This document shows positions 33,700-42,496 of a DNA stretch of 64,000 nucleotides, one piece after another. A program made the translations under genes and the position numbers. The notes under the pieces are model-generated. The model saw only the letters and a list, made by a program, of their open reading frames with translations, was not told the DNA's origin and ran no database searches. The stretch is taken from NCBI RefSeq assembly GCF_900105735.1, contig NZ_LT629793.1, forward strand, positions 6,634,001-6,698,000. The letters run 5' to 3'. Source of the DNA: Pseudomonas yamanorum (GTDB lineage Bacteria; Pseudomonadota; Gammaproteobacteria; Pseudomonadales; Pseudomonadaceae). Numbering within the stretch: position 1 is the first letter of the stretch; every line of letters begins with the position of its first letter.

Positions 33700-35276
33700 G
33701 TTCGTTGGCCTGCCTGCGCCGCGCGCTTTTTCAGGATGAAGATCAGGGGAAGGCACGCCAGCATGGCGAGTCCCAGCACGTAGAACGCGTCGTTATAGGC
33801 CATCACCGCCGCTTGTTGGGCGATGTCGTTGGCCAGGTGGCTGAGGGCTTGCAGCGAGGCGGTGGACGGGTCGCCGCTTTGCGCCAGGTAGCTGGCGGTG
33901 TTGCTCGCCATCTGGTCCTGGGTCAACTGGGTGTTGGCCTGGATGCCTTCGCGCAGCATGTCGTCATGGAAGTGGCTGCGCCGGTCCATCAGTACGCCGA
34001 GCAGCGCCAGCCCCAATGTGCCGCCGAGGTTGCGCGACATGTTGTAGAGCCCGGCGGCATCGCCCGCATCGCGGGTTTCCACCGAGCGCATGGACAGCTG
34101 ACTGAGGGGCATCATCACCAGGATCTGCCCGAAGCCCCGCAGTATCTGCGACCAGTAAAAATCATGGCCGACGCTCTGGGCGGTGAGCTGGGTGTCGAGA
34201 AAACAGCTGGCCCAGTACATCAACAGACCCACGCCGACCATCATCCTGAGGTCCAGGCGGCCAAGCATTCTCGGCAGAATCGGCATCAGCAAAAACGCCG
34301 GAATCCCCGACAGCAGCATGATTGAACCTGACTGTTGCGCGTTGTAGCCGGACAAGATCCCGAGGAACTGCGGCACCAGATACGCCGTGCCATACAACCC
34401 GGCGCCGACCGCCGTGGCAATCAGCAGCACGCTGCCAAAGCTGCGGTTGAGCACCAGTTGCAGGCGCAGGATCGGCGTGCTCGAGCGGACTTGCCCGACG
34501 GCGATCAGGAAGAAACCGATCACCATCGTGATGCTTAACCCGATGATCAACTGCGAGTCGAACCAGTGTTCACGCTGGCCTTCTTCCAGCACCACGGTGA
34601 GTGAGCTCAAGCCCATGGCCAGGCCAATGATGCCCAGCCAGTCGGCCTTGATGAATTGCTGAAGGTTCATGCGCTCGCTGGGCAGGCCGGTGATCAGCAG
34701 GGTGATCAAGGTGATGCTGACAGGCAGGTTGATGAAGAAGCACCAGCGCCAGTTGATGTTTTCCGTGAGCCATCCGCCAATCACCGGGCCCAACAGTGGG
34801 CCGAGGATCACGGTCATGCCAAACATTGTGGTGCCGATTGCCAACTGGTGGGCGGGGAGGCGGGTGCGCACGATGGTCTGCGCAGTCGGGATCATTGCGC
34901 CGCCGGCAAAGCCCTGGCCGATGCGCCCGGCAATCATCGCGCCGAGGCTTGAAGACAGGCCACAGAACATCGAGAAAAAAGTGAACATCAACGCGGTGCC
35001 GATCAGGAATCGGCGCAGGCCGAATACCCGCGTCAGCCAGGCTGCGAGGGGGATCATGACGATTTCCGACATCAGGTAACCCGTGGCGATCCACGTGCCT
35101 TCAGTTCCAGTTGCGCCGATCTGGCCCTGGATTTGCGGGAGTGCCGAGTTGGTGATCGAGATGTCCAGGGTCGCCAGCAACGCCCCCAGCGAGCCGGCGG
35201 CGACCGCGATCCAGTCCGTCAGCGAGGCGTTGCGCGGTTTGTCCGCGGGCACCTCGGTCAAGATGGCTTCAGCCAT
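33696..35276 (-). CDS. DHA2-family MFS drug transporter (EmrB-type)
   Basis: A 526-residue transporter with 14 predicted helices and the DHA2 motifs: LDISITNSALPQI in helix 1, GRIGQGFAGGAMIP in motif C and GPLLGPVIGGWL. It exports drugs or toxic metabolites by proton antiport. Its start overlaps the HlyD-type adaptor by 8 bp and its stop overlaps the outer-membrane factor start by 4 bp, so the three are one tightly coupled operon. Confidence 0.92.
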   Translation of the reverse strand: MAEAILTEVPADKPRNASLTDWIAVAAGSLGALLATLDISITNSALPQIQGQIGATGTEGTWIATGYLMSEIVMIPLAAWLTRVFGLRRFLIGTALMFTFFSMFCGLSSSLGAMIAGRIGQGFAGGAMIPTAQTIVRTRLPAHQLAIGTTMFGMTVILGPLLGPVIGGWLTENINWRWCFFINLPVSITLITLLITGLPSERMNLQQFIKADWLGIIGLAMGLSSLTVVLEEGQREHWFDSQLIIGLSITMVIGFFLIAVGQVRSSTPILRLQLVLNRSFGSVLLIATAVGAGLYGTAYLVPQFLGILSGYNAQQSGSIMLLSGIPAFLLMPILPRMLGRLDLRMMVGVGLLMYWASCFLDTQLTAQSVGHDFYWSQILRGFGQILVMMPLSQLSMRSVETRDAGDAAGLYNMSRNLGGTLGLALLGVLMDRRSHFHDDMLREGIQANTQLTQDQMASNTASYLAQSGDPSTASLQALSHLANDIAQQAAVMAYNDAFYVLGLAMLACLPLIFILKKRAAQAGQRT

Positions 35277-36384
35277 GGTTGGTGTCTGCCGTGTGGGTGC
35301 GAGTGTCGACCTCTACGGTGGCGGACAAGCCGGGTACCAGTGCCTGGCGAACGTCGTCATCCGGTACATCCAGGGAAATCCGCACGGGCACCCGCTGCAC
35401 GATCTTGGTGAAGTTGCCGGTGGCGTTCGACGGCGGCAGCAACGCGAACTGCGCGCCGGTGCCGGGGGAGAGGCTGTCGATATGGCCCTGGATGGCATGG
35501 CCGGGCAGTGCGTCTACATGCACGGTGACGGTCTGCCCGGCGCGCATCTCGCCGATCTGGGTTTCCTTGTAGTTGGCGGTCAGGTAGATCGCGCTGACCG
35601 GCACCACCGTCAACAGGCGCGTGCCCGGCTGCACGTATTGGCCGACACGCACACCACGGTCAGCCACGCGACCGTCGAGGGGGCTGCGGATCACCGCGTC
35701 GTCCACATCCAGCTGGCTTTGCGCTTCACTGGCCTTGGCCACGCCGAGTTGTGCCTGGGCTTGCTTCAGCTGGGCTTCGAGGGTGCCGTAGCGGGTTTGG
35801 CTGGAGCGCAATGCGGCCTGCTTGGCGGCCACGGTGCTGCGGGCTTGGGCGAGTTGGTTATTGAGCTGCGCCAGGCGCTCTTCCGGCTCGGCACCGGAAC
35901 GCGCCAAGGGGGCATAACGCGCGACTTCGGTTTGGGCGTGCTGGGCGTCGGCTTGGGCGCCTTGGAGTTGGGCGCGCGCTTCGGCGATGGTCGAGTCCTG
36001 TTGCACCAGGTCGGCCTGGGCCTTGGCAAAGTCGGCCTCGCGGGCGGCAATCGTCGCCGAGGCTTCGTCACTCACCGCCTGGTATTTACGGGCGTCCAGG
36101 CGCACCAGCACGTCGCCGCGCTTCACGTTCTGGTTATCCGCCACCAACACCTCGGCTACGTAGCCGTTGATTTTGGGGGCGACGCTGATGCTGTCGGCTT
36201 GCAGGTAAGCGTCGTCGGTGGTCTCGATAAAGCGCCCGGTGAGCCACCACCAGGCGCCCCACGCCAGCCCGGCCAACAGCGCCACGCCGGCGAGACTCAG
36301 CAGAATCCGTCGGGCTTTGCCGCGTTGGCCGTTGACGGTGGTTTCAGGAATGACCTGAGAAGAGGGAGGTGCAGCGGACATCAA
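35269..36384 (-). CDS. HlyD/EmrA-family membrane fusion protein
   Basis: A 371-residue periplasmic adaptor. One N-terminal transmembrane helix (ILLSLAGVALLAGLAWGAWWWL) is followed by the lipoyl half (YVAEVLVADNQNVKRGDVLVRL), a long coiled coil (about 90-200, Ala/Gln/Glu rich), then the second lipoyl half and beta-barrel (DGRVADRGVRVGQYVQPG). GGAG precedes ATG 36384. It is the first gene of the efflux operon and faces the divergent TetR-type regulator across a 96-bp control region. Confidence 0.92.
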   Translation of the reverse strand: MMSAAPPSSQVIPETTVNGQRGKARRILLSLAGVALLAGLAWGAWWWLTGRFIETTDDAYLQADSISVAPKINGYVAEVLVADNQNVKRGDVLVRLDARKYQAVSDEASATIAAREADFAKAQADLVQQDSTIAEARAQLQGAQADAQHAQTEVARYAPLARSGAEPEERLAQLNNQLAQARSTVAAKQAALRSSQTRYGTLEAQLKQAQAQLGVAKASEAQSQLDVDDAVIRSPLDGRVADRGVRVGQYVQPGTRLLTVVPVSAIYLTANYKETQIGEMRAGQTVTVHVDALPGHAIQGHIDSLSPGTGAQFALLPPSNATGNFTKIVQRVPVRISLDVPDDDVRQALVPGLSATVEVDTRTHTADTNHG

Positions 36385-36398
36385 GTCACTCCAGTTTT

Positions 36399-36448
36399 AT
36401 ATCAGTTGGAATAAATTCGTTTTTTCGCGAAAATTTGTCAACTGGTAT
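36399..36448. promoter_or_regulatory. Large palindromic operator between the efflux operon and its TetR regulator
   Basis: ATATCAGTTG (36399-36408) and CAACTGGTAT (36439-36448) form an imperfect inverted repeat centred on the perfect palindrome TTTTCGCGAAAA (36422-36433). The region is very AT-rich and fills most of the divergent gap. This is the expected binding site of the TetR-family repressor at 36481. Confidence 0.55.
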
Positions 36449-36480
36449 ATTTTGGTTACGTTAAAAAAATGGAGTTACCC

Positions 36481-37185
36481 ATGGCACGACACAAACCGGC
36501 CGCCGAAGGGGGTTATCAGCGGGGTGAAGAAACCCGTGCACGTATTGTCGAGGCTGCCGTCGTGGTCTTTGGCGAGCGCGGCTACGACGGTGCGTCCACC
36601 CGGGACATCGCGAATGCCGCCGGGGTCAATGCGCCAGCGATCCAGTACTACTTCGACGGCAAGGAAGGCGTCTACCTGGAATGCGTCGAGCATTTGATCA
36701 CGCTGTTATGGCGGAAAATGGCGCCCACTGTTGAAGCGGCCGAAAGCGCATTGGCGGAAGACGGCGCTAATGATCAAGGGTTGATCGAAGCCTCATTGGG
36801 CATCCTGGGCGCAGTGGTTTCCACGATCCAGGACAGTCCCCAGACTACTGCGTGGCGAGCGTTTCTTGATCGTCATCAGGCTGGACTGTGCCCCGAAAGC
36901 GCGACCATGGCTTTCGAGGAACGCTTCAAGGCGCGCATCGCCAACGTGATCCGCCTGCTGATCGCGCGCCTGGCGGGCCTTGCCGTTGACGACGAGCGCA
37001 CGGTGATTCACTCCATGGCGCTGTTCACCCAGGGCCTGGCGTTTCGGGTGCAGAAACCCAAGCTGCTATCAGCTTTGAACTGGACTGAAGTGAACCAGAA
37101 GGAAATGGAGTTGGTGCGGGAGGTGGTGCTGATGCAGGCGCGGTTCACCCTCGAAGGCCTGGTACGGCACCGGGGCCGGCACTGA
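36481..37185 (+). CDS. TetR-family regulator, CecR (YbiH) type
   Basis: A 234-residue repressor. The N-terminus MARHKPAAEGGYQRGEETRARIVEAAVVVFGERGYDGASTRDIANAAGVNAPAIQYYFDGKEGVY matches the CecR subgroup, and the C-terminal half fits its DUF1956 ligand domain. In E. coli CecR controls efflux-related genes, in accord with the divergent HlyD-MFS-outer membrane operon. ATG 36481 with GGAG is preferred over ATG 36469. Confidence 0.87.
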   Translation: MARHKPAAEGGYQRGEETRARIVEAAVVVFGERGYDGASTRDIANAAGVNAPAIQYYFDGKEGVYLECVEHLITLLWRKMAPTVEAAESALAEDGANDQGLIEASLGILGAVVSTIQDSPQTTAWRAFLDRHQAGLCPESATMAFEERFKARIANVIRLLIARLAGLAVDDERTVIHSMALFTQGLAFRVQKPKLLSALNWTEVNQKEMELVREVVLMQARFTLEGLVRHRGRH

Positions 37186-37187
37186 CC

Positions 37188-37808
37188 TCAGCGCTTGCTG
37201 AACGCCAGCCGGGCTGCGAACAGCACAAAGATCATGCCGGTGGTGCGGTCCATCCACTTGATCACCTTTTCGCGTCGCAGCACACCGGCCAAAGGCTGCG
37301 TGGCGCCAATCAGTATCAGTGACCAGATCAGGCTGATCACTACATGGATGCTGACCAGGCCGAACGTCCATACCACCATGGAATGCCCCTGGGGAATGAA
37401 CTGCGGCAGGAAGGAAACGTAGAAAATCCCGATCTTGGGGTTGAGCACGTTGCCCATCATGCCCTTCAAAAACCAGTTGGCGCCGGGTTTCCCATCGGCC
37501 TCGACGGGTGCCAGCGAGCTGCGCGGGCGCAACAGCATGTTCAGGCCCAGCCAGGCCAGGTAAGCCGCGCCGCAATACTTCAAGACGTTGAAGGCCACCT
37601 CGGACACGGCAATCAACGCGCCCAGCCCAAAGGCAACCGCGGCACCCCATAACAAACAGCCGGCGTTGATGCCCAGGGTGGCGCGCAGCGCTTGTTGCTT
37701 GCCCTCGACGGTGGCGGTGCGCAGCACCAGGGCCGTGTCCAGCCCTGGGGTCAGCGTCAGCAGTGTGGCGGCGAAGGTAAAGGCCAGCAGGTTATCGGTG
37801 ATGGACAT
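37188..37808 (-). CDS. LysE/RhtB-family amino-acid exporter
   Basis: A 206-residue six-helix exporter with LLTLTPGLDTALVLRTATVEGKQQAL near the N-terminus and GNVLNPKIGIFYVSFLPQF in the middle. It is a paralogue of the exporter at 18949. Its own ribosome site is weak (AGG), and its start lies only 6 bp after the stop of the small gene at 37815-37967, so its translation probably depends on that gene. It is convergent with the TetR gene (2-bp gap). Confidence 0.88.
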   Translation of the reverse strand: MSITDNLLAFTFAATLLTLTPGLDTALVLRTATVEGKQQALRATLGINAGCLLWGAAVAFGLGALIAVSEVAFNVLKYCGAAYLAWLGLNMLLRPRSSLAPVEADGKPGANWFLKGMMGNVLNPKIGIFYVSFLPQFIPQGHSMVVWTFGLVSIHVVISLIWSLILIGATQPLAGVLRREKVIKWMDRTTGMIFVLFAARLAFSKR

Positions 37809-37814
37809 GGATAT

Positions 37815-37967
37815 TTACCTGGATAAAGCCCTGGAAATCGTCATCTGCTTCTGCTGCGCGAATTCGGGAGGGCGCATCTCTCGCATGATGGCGGCATGGC
37901 TGGCGTCGGTTTCCTCGGGCGGTGGCATGGTAAAGCGCCCGCCAAACAGACGATCCCAAATGCCCAT
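37815..37967 (-). CDS. Small 50-residue protein upstream of the LysE exporter
   Basis: This short frame starts at ATG 37967 directly behind a near-perfect ribosome site (AGGGAGG, 5 bp spacer) and ends at TAA 37815-37817. The protein begins MGIWDRLFGGRFTMPPPEE and ends KQMTISRALSR. It is amphipathic with an aromatic N-terminus and no signal peptide. It is 6 bp from the exporter start, so it is either a small partner protein or a leader controlling exporter translation. I do not recognise the family. Confidence 0.6.
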   Translation of the reverse strand: MGIWDRLFGGRFTMPPPEETDASHAAIMREMRPPEFAQQKQMTISRALSR

Positions 37968-38081
37968 GCTGCCTCCCTGTATACGCGGCTTTCCTTATTG
38001 GTGAAGCAGGTTACTGTCATGGACGCAGGGCTGTCGATACTGTGCAAGAATATGGCGCTTAGCCACTTAGGGAACTCAAGG

Positions 38082-39119
38082 ATGAAAACGCTGTGTGCTG
38101 CGCTGTTGTTGACGGTTGTAACCACCCTGGTCCAGGCCAATGAGGTTCGGATCGGCTTCCAGGAAATAGTGATTCCCGACGCTGAGCACGGCAGGCCGTT
38201 GCAGGTGGCGGTGTGGTACCCGACCCATGCTTCCGGCACACCAGAACTGATTGCTGACAATCCGGTGTTTGTCGGCGCACCCGCCTTGAAGGAGGCCACG
38301 CCGGCTGCTGGCGAACACCCGCTGGTGGTGATCTCCCACGGCATTTTCGGCAACTGGATCAACCAGTCGTGGCTCGCCAGTGCGTTGGCCGGGCAGGGTT
38401 ACATCGTTGCCTCGCCCAACCACCCCGGCACTACCAGCAAGGACCGCACCCAGCCCGCGGCCTCCGAACTATGGAAACGTCCCCTTGATATCCATCGGGT
38501 GATTGATGCCGTGATCGCACAGCCAAAACGCTTTGGCGCGGTGGCCGAGCACAAGATCGCCGTGGTGGGGCACTCGCTCGGCGGCTGGACCGCGATGGAA
38601 GTTGGCGGCGCACGCTTCGACCCACAGCGCTTTACCGAGGACTGCAAGGTGCATTCCGAGATCGCCCCTTGCAAGGCGTACGACCTGATCGAGGTGGGTC
38701 GCACGGAGCAGGCCAAACAGCGCCTGGCCGAGGACTTGAGCGACAAGCGCGTGGAGGCCATCGTTTCGCTGGACCTGGGCTTTGCCCGCGGCTTCAGCGA
38801 CGAAAGTCTGGCGGCGCTGAACCGGCCCACACTGGTGATTGCGGCGGGTACGCCGTCCCCGGAATTGCCCGCCGCGCTGGAGTCGGCCGACTTGGCCAAG
38901 CGCTTGCCGCAGGCCACGTCGCGCTACGTGGAAATCAGCGACGCCACGCACTTCAGCTTCCTGCCCCTCTGCAAGCCGGGCGCGGTGGAGCGGATTGAAC
39001 AGAGCGACCCCGGTGAAGGCTTTATCTGCCTGGATGCCAAGGGGGCTCGTCCCAAGCCGCAGATTCAGCAGCAGGTAATCAGCTTGATCAGTGAGTTCCT
39101 GCAGCAGTCCCTGCGCTAG
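38082..39119 (+). CDS. Exported alpha/beta hydrolase (dienelactone-hydrolase/PAF-hydrolase-like)
   Basis: A 345-residue protein with a signal peptide (MKTLCAALLLTVVTTLVQA) and a hydrolase core: PLQVAVWYPT, HPLVVISHGIFGN, nucleophile Ser165 in VVGHSLGG, and a late His in ISDATHFSFL. Four cysteines (CKVHSEIAPC and CKPGA ... CLDA) could form disulfides in the periplasm. Such proteins act on lipid or cyclic esters. ATG 38082 is chosen for its signal peptide; the frame upstream to 37896 overlaps the small gene on the other strand and is not coding. Confidence 0.82.
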   Translation: MKTLCAALLLTVVTTLVQANEVRIGFQEIVIPDAEHGRPLQVAVWYPTHASGTPELIADNPVFVGAPALKEATPAAGEHPLVVISHGIFGNWINQSWLASALAGQGYIVASPNHPGTTSKDRTQPAASELWKRPLDIHRVIDAVIAQPKRFGAVAEHKIAVVGHSLGGWTAMEVGGARFDPQRFTEDCKVHSEIAPCKAYDLIEVGRTEQAKQRLAEDLSDKRVEAIVSLDLGFARGFSDESLAALNRPTLVIAAGTPSPELPAALESADLAKRLPQATSRYVEISDATHFSFLPLCKPGAVERIEQSDPGEGFICLDAKGARPKPQIQQQVISLISEFLQQSLR

Positions 39120-39145
39120 CCGTTAGCTGCCTTTGCGTCGAGGCG

Positions 39146-39652
39146 TTATGTTCGATTCCGGTCTGCCGCCGGAATCGCCACCCGACTCGTCGCCTTCACC
39201 TCCTTCAACGCCAAACTCGACTGAATCGACGCAATCCCCAACTGCCGCCGCAACACGCTCTCCACAAAATCGCTGTACGCATCCAGATCCTCCGCCAGCA
39301 CCTGCAACAGATAATCCGCATCCCCAGTGATCTTGTGGCACGCCTGCACCTGCGGCAGTTCCTTGATCACTGCTTCAAAATCTTCCGGCGTATGGTCGGA
39401 ATGCACCGCAAACCGCACGTGCACAAACGCCATGATTTCCAGGCCCAGCATCTTGCGATCGAGGTTGGCCTGGTAGTCCTTGATCACGCCTTCTTCCTCC
39501 AGCCGCTTACGCCGTCTCCAGCACGGCGTGAGGCTAAGGGACAGGCGTTCGCTGAGTTCGGCGTTGGAGATACTCGCGTCTTCCTGCAGCAACGCGAGGA
39601 TGGCGAGATCGGTGTCGTCAAGTGCGACCTGTTTGGTTTTATTTTTCTTCAT
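39146..39652 (-). CDS. Lrp/AsnC-family regulator
   Basis: A 168-residue Lrp-type regulator. The N-terminal helix-turn-helix is DDTDLAILALLQEDASISNAELSERLSLSLTPCWRRRKRLEEEGVIKDY. The C-terminal RAM ligand domain contains the GDADYLLQVL motif. It is divergent from the acetylpolyamine deacetylase, permease and porin genes, with a 118-bp gap, so it probably responds to an amino acid or polyamine derivative and controls that operon. Confidence 0.88.
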   Translation of the reverse strand: MKKNKTKQVALDDTDLAILALLQEDASISNAELSERLSLSLTPCWRRRKRLEEEGVIKDYQANLDRKMLGLEIMAFVHVRFAVHSDHTPEDFEAVIKELPQVQACHKITGDADYLLQVLAEDLDAYSDFVESVLRRQLGIASIQSSLALKEVKATSRVAIPAADRNRT

Positions 39653-39770
39653 GGCGGCTCATTGGGGTAAAAATGCCCGATTACGCTAGCATCGGCGCAC
39701 ATAAAAGCAAAGAAAGCCCACCGTAGCCAGAACAAAATAATCACCTGTCTTTCACGGGTGGATGTCTTTC

Positions 39771-40805
39771 ATGTTGACTGTTTTTAGTGATTCTCATCGT
39801 TTGCACCATGGCACCGAACTCAAGGATGGCGTGCTCAAACCGTCCTTCGAACAACCCAGCCGGGCCGACACCGTGCGTGACCGGGTCAAGCATGTGGGCC
39901 TGGGCGATATCATCGTCCCGCGCAAGTTTGACCGGGCCTGTTACGTCAACGCCCACAGTGAACGCTACGTGTCTTTCCTGGAAACCGCCTGGGCTGAATG
40001 GACCGCCATCGGCCGTGCCCACGACGCCTTGCCGCTGGTGTGGCCGGTGCGTGACCTGGCCAATGAGCAGGTGCCGGAATTCATCGACGGCAAGCTCGGC
40101 TTCTTCGCGATGGATGCCGGTTCACCCATCACCAGTGCCACCTGGGAAGCGGTGAAGACCAGCGCCGATATCGCGCTCACCGGCCTGGCGTTGATCGATG
40201 AAGGCCACAACAGCGCCTTCGCCTTGTGCCGTCCACCGGGCCACCATGCGGCGCGGGAATACATGGGCGGTTATTGCTACCTGAATAACGCGGCCATCGC
40301 AGCGCAGCAGGCGATCACTCAAGGCGCCAAGCGTGTTGCGGTGCTGGACGTGGATTTCCACCACGGTAACGGCACGCAGAACATTTTCTACGACCGCAGT
40401 GACGTGATGTTCGTCTCGCTGCATGGCGAACCGTCCGTGTCGTATCCGTACTATTCGGGCTTCAGTACCGAGCGCGGCACAGGGGCAGGCGAGGGCTTCA
40501 ACCTCAACTACCCGCTGGCAAAAAACACCGGTTGGAGCACCTATAGAGACGCGTTGCTCGACGCCTGCATCCAACTGCGAAAGTTCTCACCTGAAGTGCT
40601 GGTGATCTCCCTCGGCGTCGACACCTTCAAGGACGATCCCATCAGCCATTTCCTCCTCGAAAGCCGCGACTTTCTGGGCATTGGCGAGATCATCGCCAGC
40701 GTCGGCGTGCCCACCCTGTTTGTGATGGAAGGCGGTTACATGGTCGATGAAATCGGCATCAATGCCGTCAACGTGCTGCATGGTTTCGAGAACAAACACG
40801 CCTGA
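39771..40805 (+). CDS. Acetylpolyamine amidohydrolase (histone-deacetylase family)
   Basis: A 344-residue zinc deacetylase. MLTVFSDSHRLHHG at the N-terminus is typical of bacterial acetylpolyamine amidohydrolases. Catalytic His158-His159 (PPGHHAARE), zinc ligands Asp195 and His197 (DVDFHHGNG) and a third Asp in SLGVDTFKDDP are present. MEGGYMVDEIG holds the catalytic Tyr. It should release acetate from acetylputrescine or acetylcadaverine. ATG 39771 fits the family N-terminus better than ATG 39762. The permease follows after 77 bp. Confidence 0.87.
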   Translation: MLTVFSDSHRLHHGTELKDGVLKPSFEQPSRADTVRDRVKHVGLGDIIVPRKFDRACYVNAHSERYVSFLETAWAEWTAIGRAHDALPLVWPVRDLANEQVPEFIDGKLGFFAMDAGSPITSATWEAVKTSADIALTGLALIDEGHNSAFALCRPPGHHAAREYMGGYCYLNNAAIAAQQAITQGAKRVAVLDVDFHHGNGTQNIFYDRSDVMFVSLHGEPSVSYPYYSGFSTERGTGAGEGFNLNYPLAKNTGWSTYRDALLDACIQLRKFSPEVLVISLGVDTFKDDPISHFLLESRDFLGIGEIIASVGVPTLFVMEGGYMVDEIGINAVNVLHGFENKHA

Positions 40806-40882
40806 TCCCGACCCCATTCCAACAATAAAAACCGCCTGACTTTTTTCTGCCAAAACTCAAAAACATAACAAGAGGTTTTGTG

Positions 40883-42292
40883 ATGAAAACAACTGCGCCC
40901 GGGCTGATTGAAAAGCCTGCTTTGCAACGCACCCTCAACAACCGGCATATCCAGCTGATGGCCATGGGCGGTGCGATTGGCACCGGCCTGTTCATGGGCT
41001 CGGGCAAGATCATCGCGCTGTCCGGCACCTCGATCATCCTGATCTACATGATCATCGGGCTGTTTGTGTATTTTGTGATGCGCGCCATGGGCGAGCTGCT
41101 GTTATCCAACCTCAACTTCAAAAGCTTCGCCGACTTTGCCGGTGCCTACCTGGGGCCGCGTGCGGCGTTTTTTCTCGGCTGGTCGTATTGGCTGAGCTGG
41201 AGCGTGGCGGTGGTGGGGGATGCGGTGGTGGTCGGGGGCTTTTTCCAGTATTGGTTCCCGGACGTGCCGGCCTGGATCCCGGCGATAGCGATGTTGCTGA
41301 CCCTGTTTGCCTTGAATGTGCTGACGGTGAGGTTATTCGGCGAGGTGGAGTTCTGGTTTGCGATCATCAAGATCATCGCCGTGGTGACCTTGATCAGCGT
41401 GAGCGTGGTATTGATCGTCAGCTCGTTTGTGTCACCCACCGGTGTCACGGCTTCCCTCAATCATTTGCTGGATAAGCAGGCGGCGTTTCCCAATGGCTTG
41501 TTCGGGTTCTTTGCCGGATTCCAGATGGCGATCTTTTCGTTTGCCGGCACTGAGTTGATTGGCACGGCGGCGGCGGAAACCCGCTCGCCGGAGAAGACGC
41601 TGCCCAAGGCGATCAACTCGATTCCGCTGCGGATCATCCTGTTCTATGTGCTGGCCCTGGCGTGCATCATCGCAGTGACGTCCTGGGAGCAGGTGTCACC
41701 GAGCAAGAGTCCGTTTGTCGAGCTGTTCCTGGTGGCCGGCTTTCCTGCCGCCGCGGGGATTGTGAATTTTGTGGTGCTGACGTCAGCGGCTTCCTCGGCC
41801 AACAGTGGAGTGTTTTCGGCCAGTCGCATGTTGTTTGGTTTGGCGGATCTGGGGGACGCACCGGGGATATTCCGACGGCTATCAAAAAGCAGCGTGCCGT
41901 TTATCAGCCTGGCGTTTACCACCTTCCTGATGCTGCTTGGCTTGCTGCTGCTGTTTATAGTCCCGGAAGTGATGACGGCCTTTACCATCGTCTCCACCGT
42001 TTCGGCGATTCTGGTGATCTTTACCTGGTCGACTATCCTGGCGTCCTACATTGCCTATCGGAAAAAGTGCCCGGAGCTACATGAAAAATCCCTCTACAAA
42101 ATGCCCGGTGGCGTGCCGTTGGCGTGGGTTTCACTTGGCTTCCTGGCGTTCGTACTTTGCTTGCTGGCACTTCGCCCAGATACCCGCCTGGCCCTTTGCG
42201 TGATGCCTGCCTGGTTTATGTGGCTGGCGGTTGCCTACCATTTCTCGCATTTTCGCCACCGACTCCAGCCTGATCAGCACACCGCACGTTAG
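40883..42292 (+). CDS. Amino acid/polyamine permease (APC superfamily)
   Basis: A 469-residue transporter with 12 hydrophobic helices. The amino-acid-permease signature is at the N-terminus (NRHIQLMAMGGAIGTGLFMGSGKII) and FAGTELIGTAAAETRSPEKTLPKAINSIPLRI in the middle. ATG 40883 follows GTG directly; AGAGG lies upstream. It sits between the deacetylase and an OprD porin, so an acetylated polyamine or related amine is a likely substrate. Confidence 0.88.
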   Translation: MKTTAPGLIEKPALQRTLNNRHIQLMAMGGAIGTGLFMGSGKIIALSGTSIILIYMIIGLFVYFVMRAMGELLLSNLNFKSFADFAGAYLGPRAAFFLGWSYWLSWSVAVVGDAVVVGGFFQYWFPDVPAWIPAIAMLLTLFALNVLTVRLFGEVEFWFAIIKIIAVVTLISVSVVLIVSSFVSPTGVTASLNHLLDKQAAFPNGLFGFFAGFQMAIFSFAGTELIGTAAAETRSPEKTLPKAINSIPLRIILFYVLALACIIAVTSWEQVSPSKSPFVELFLVAGFPAAAGIVNFVVLTSAASSANSGVFSASRMLFGLADLGDAPGIFRRLSKSSVPFISLAFTTFLMLLGLLLLFIVPEVMTAFTIVSTVSAILVIFTWSTILASYIAYRKKCPELHEKSLYKMPGGVPLAWVSLGFLAFVLCLLALRPDTRLALCVMPAWFMWLAVAYHFSHFRHRLQPDQHTAR

Positions 42293-42328
42293 CGGTCGTC
42301 ATACAACTCAACGGCATTCAACCCTCGG

Positions 42329-42353
42329 AAAAGGCCGGCTTTTACGGCCTTTT
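42329..42353 (+). terminator. Intrinsic terminator after the permease
   Basis: AAAAGGCCG (42329-42337) pairs with CGGCCTTTT (42345-42353) around a 7-base loop, with Ts within and after the 3' arm. It lies 37 bp after the permease stop in the 204-bp gap before the porin gene, implying that the porin has its own promoter. Confidence 0.7.
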
Positions 42354-42496
42354 CATGACGGTTTTTTCATTCCAACATGACAAAGATTTCACAATCTGCG
42401 CCATAGACCCCATGCCACAATCCGCAGCGTTTGCAGGGCCGCAACGGTATTCGCTCGAAGGACAGTAAAAAAATAATGTTCACAGGGGCGCAGTAA

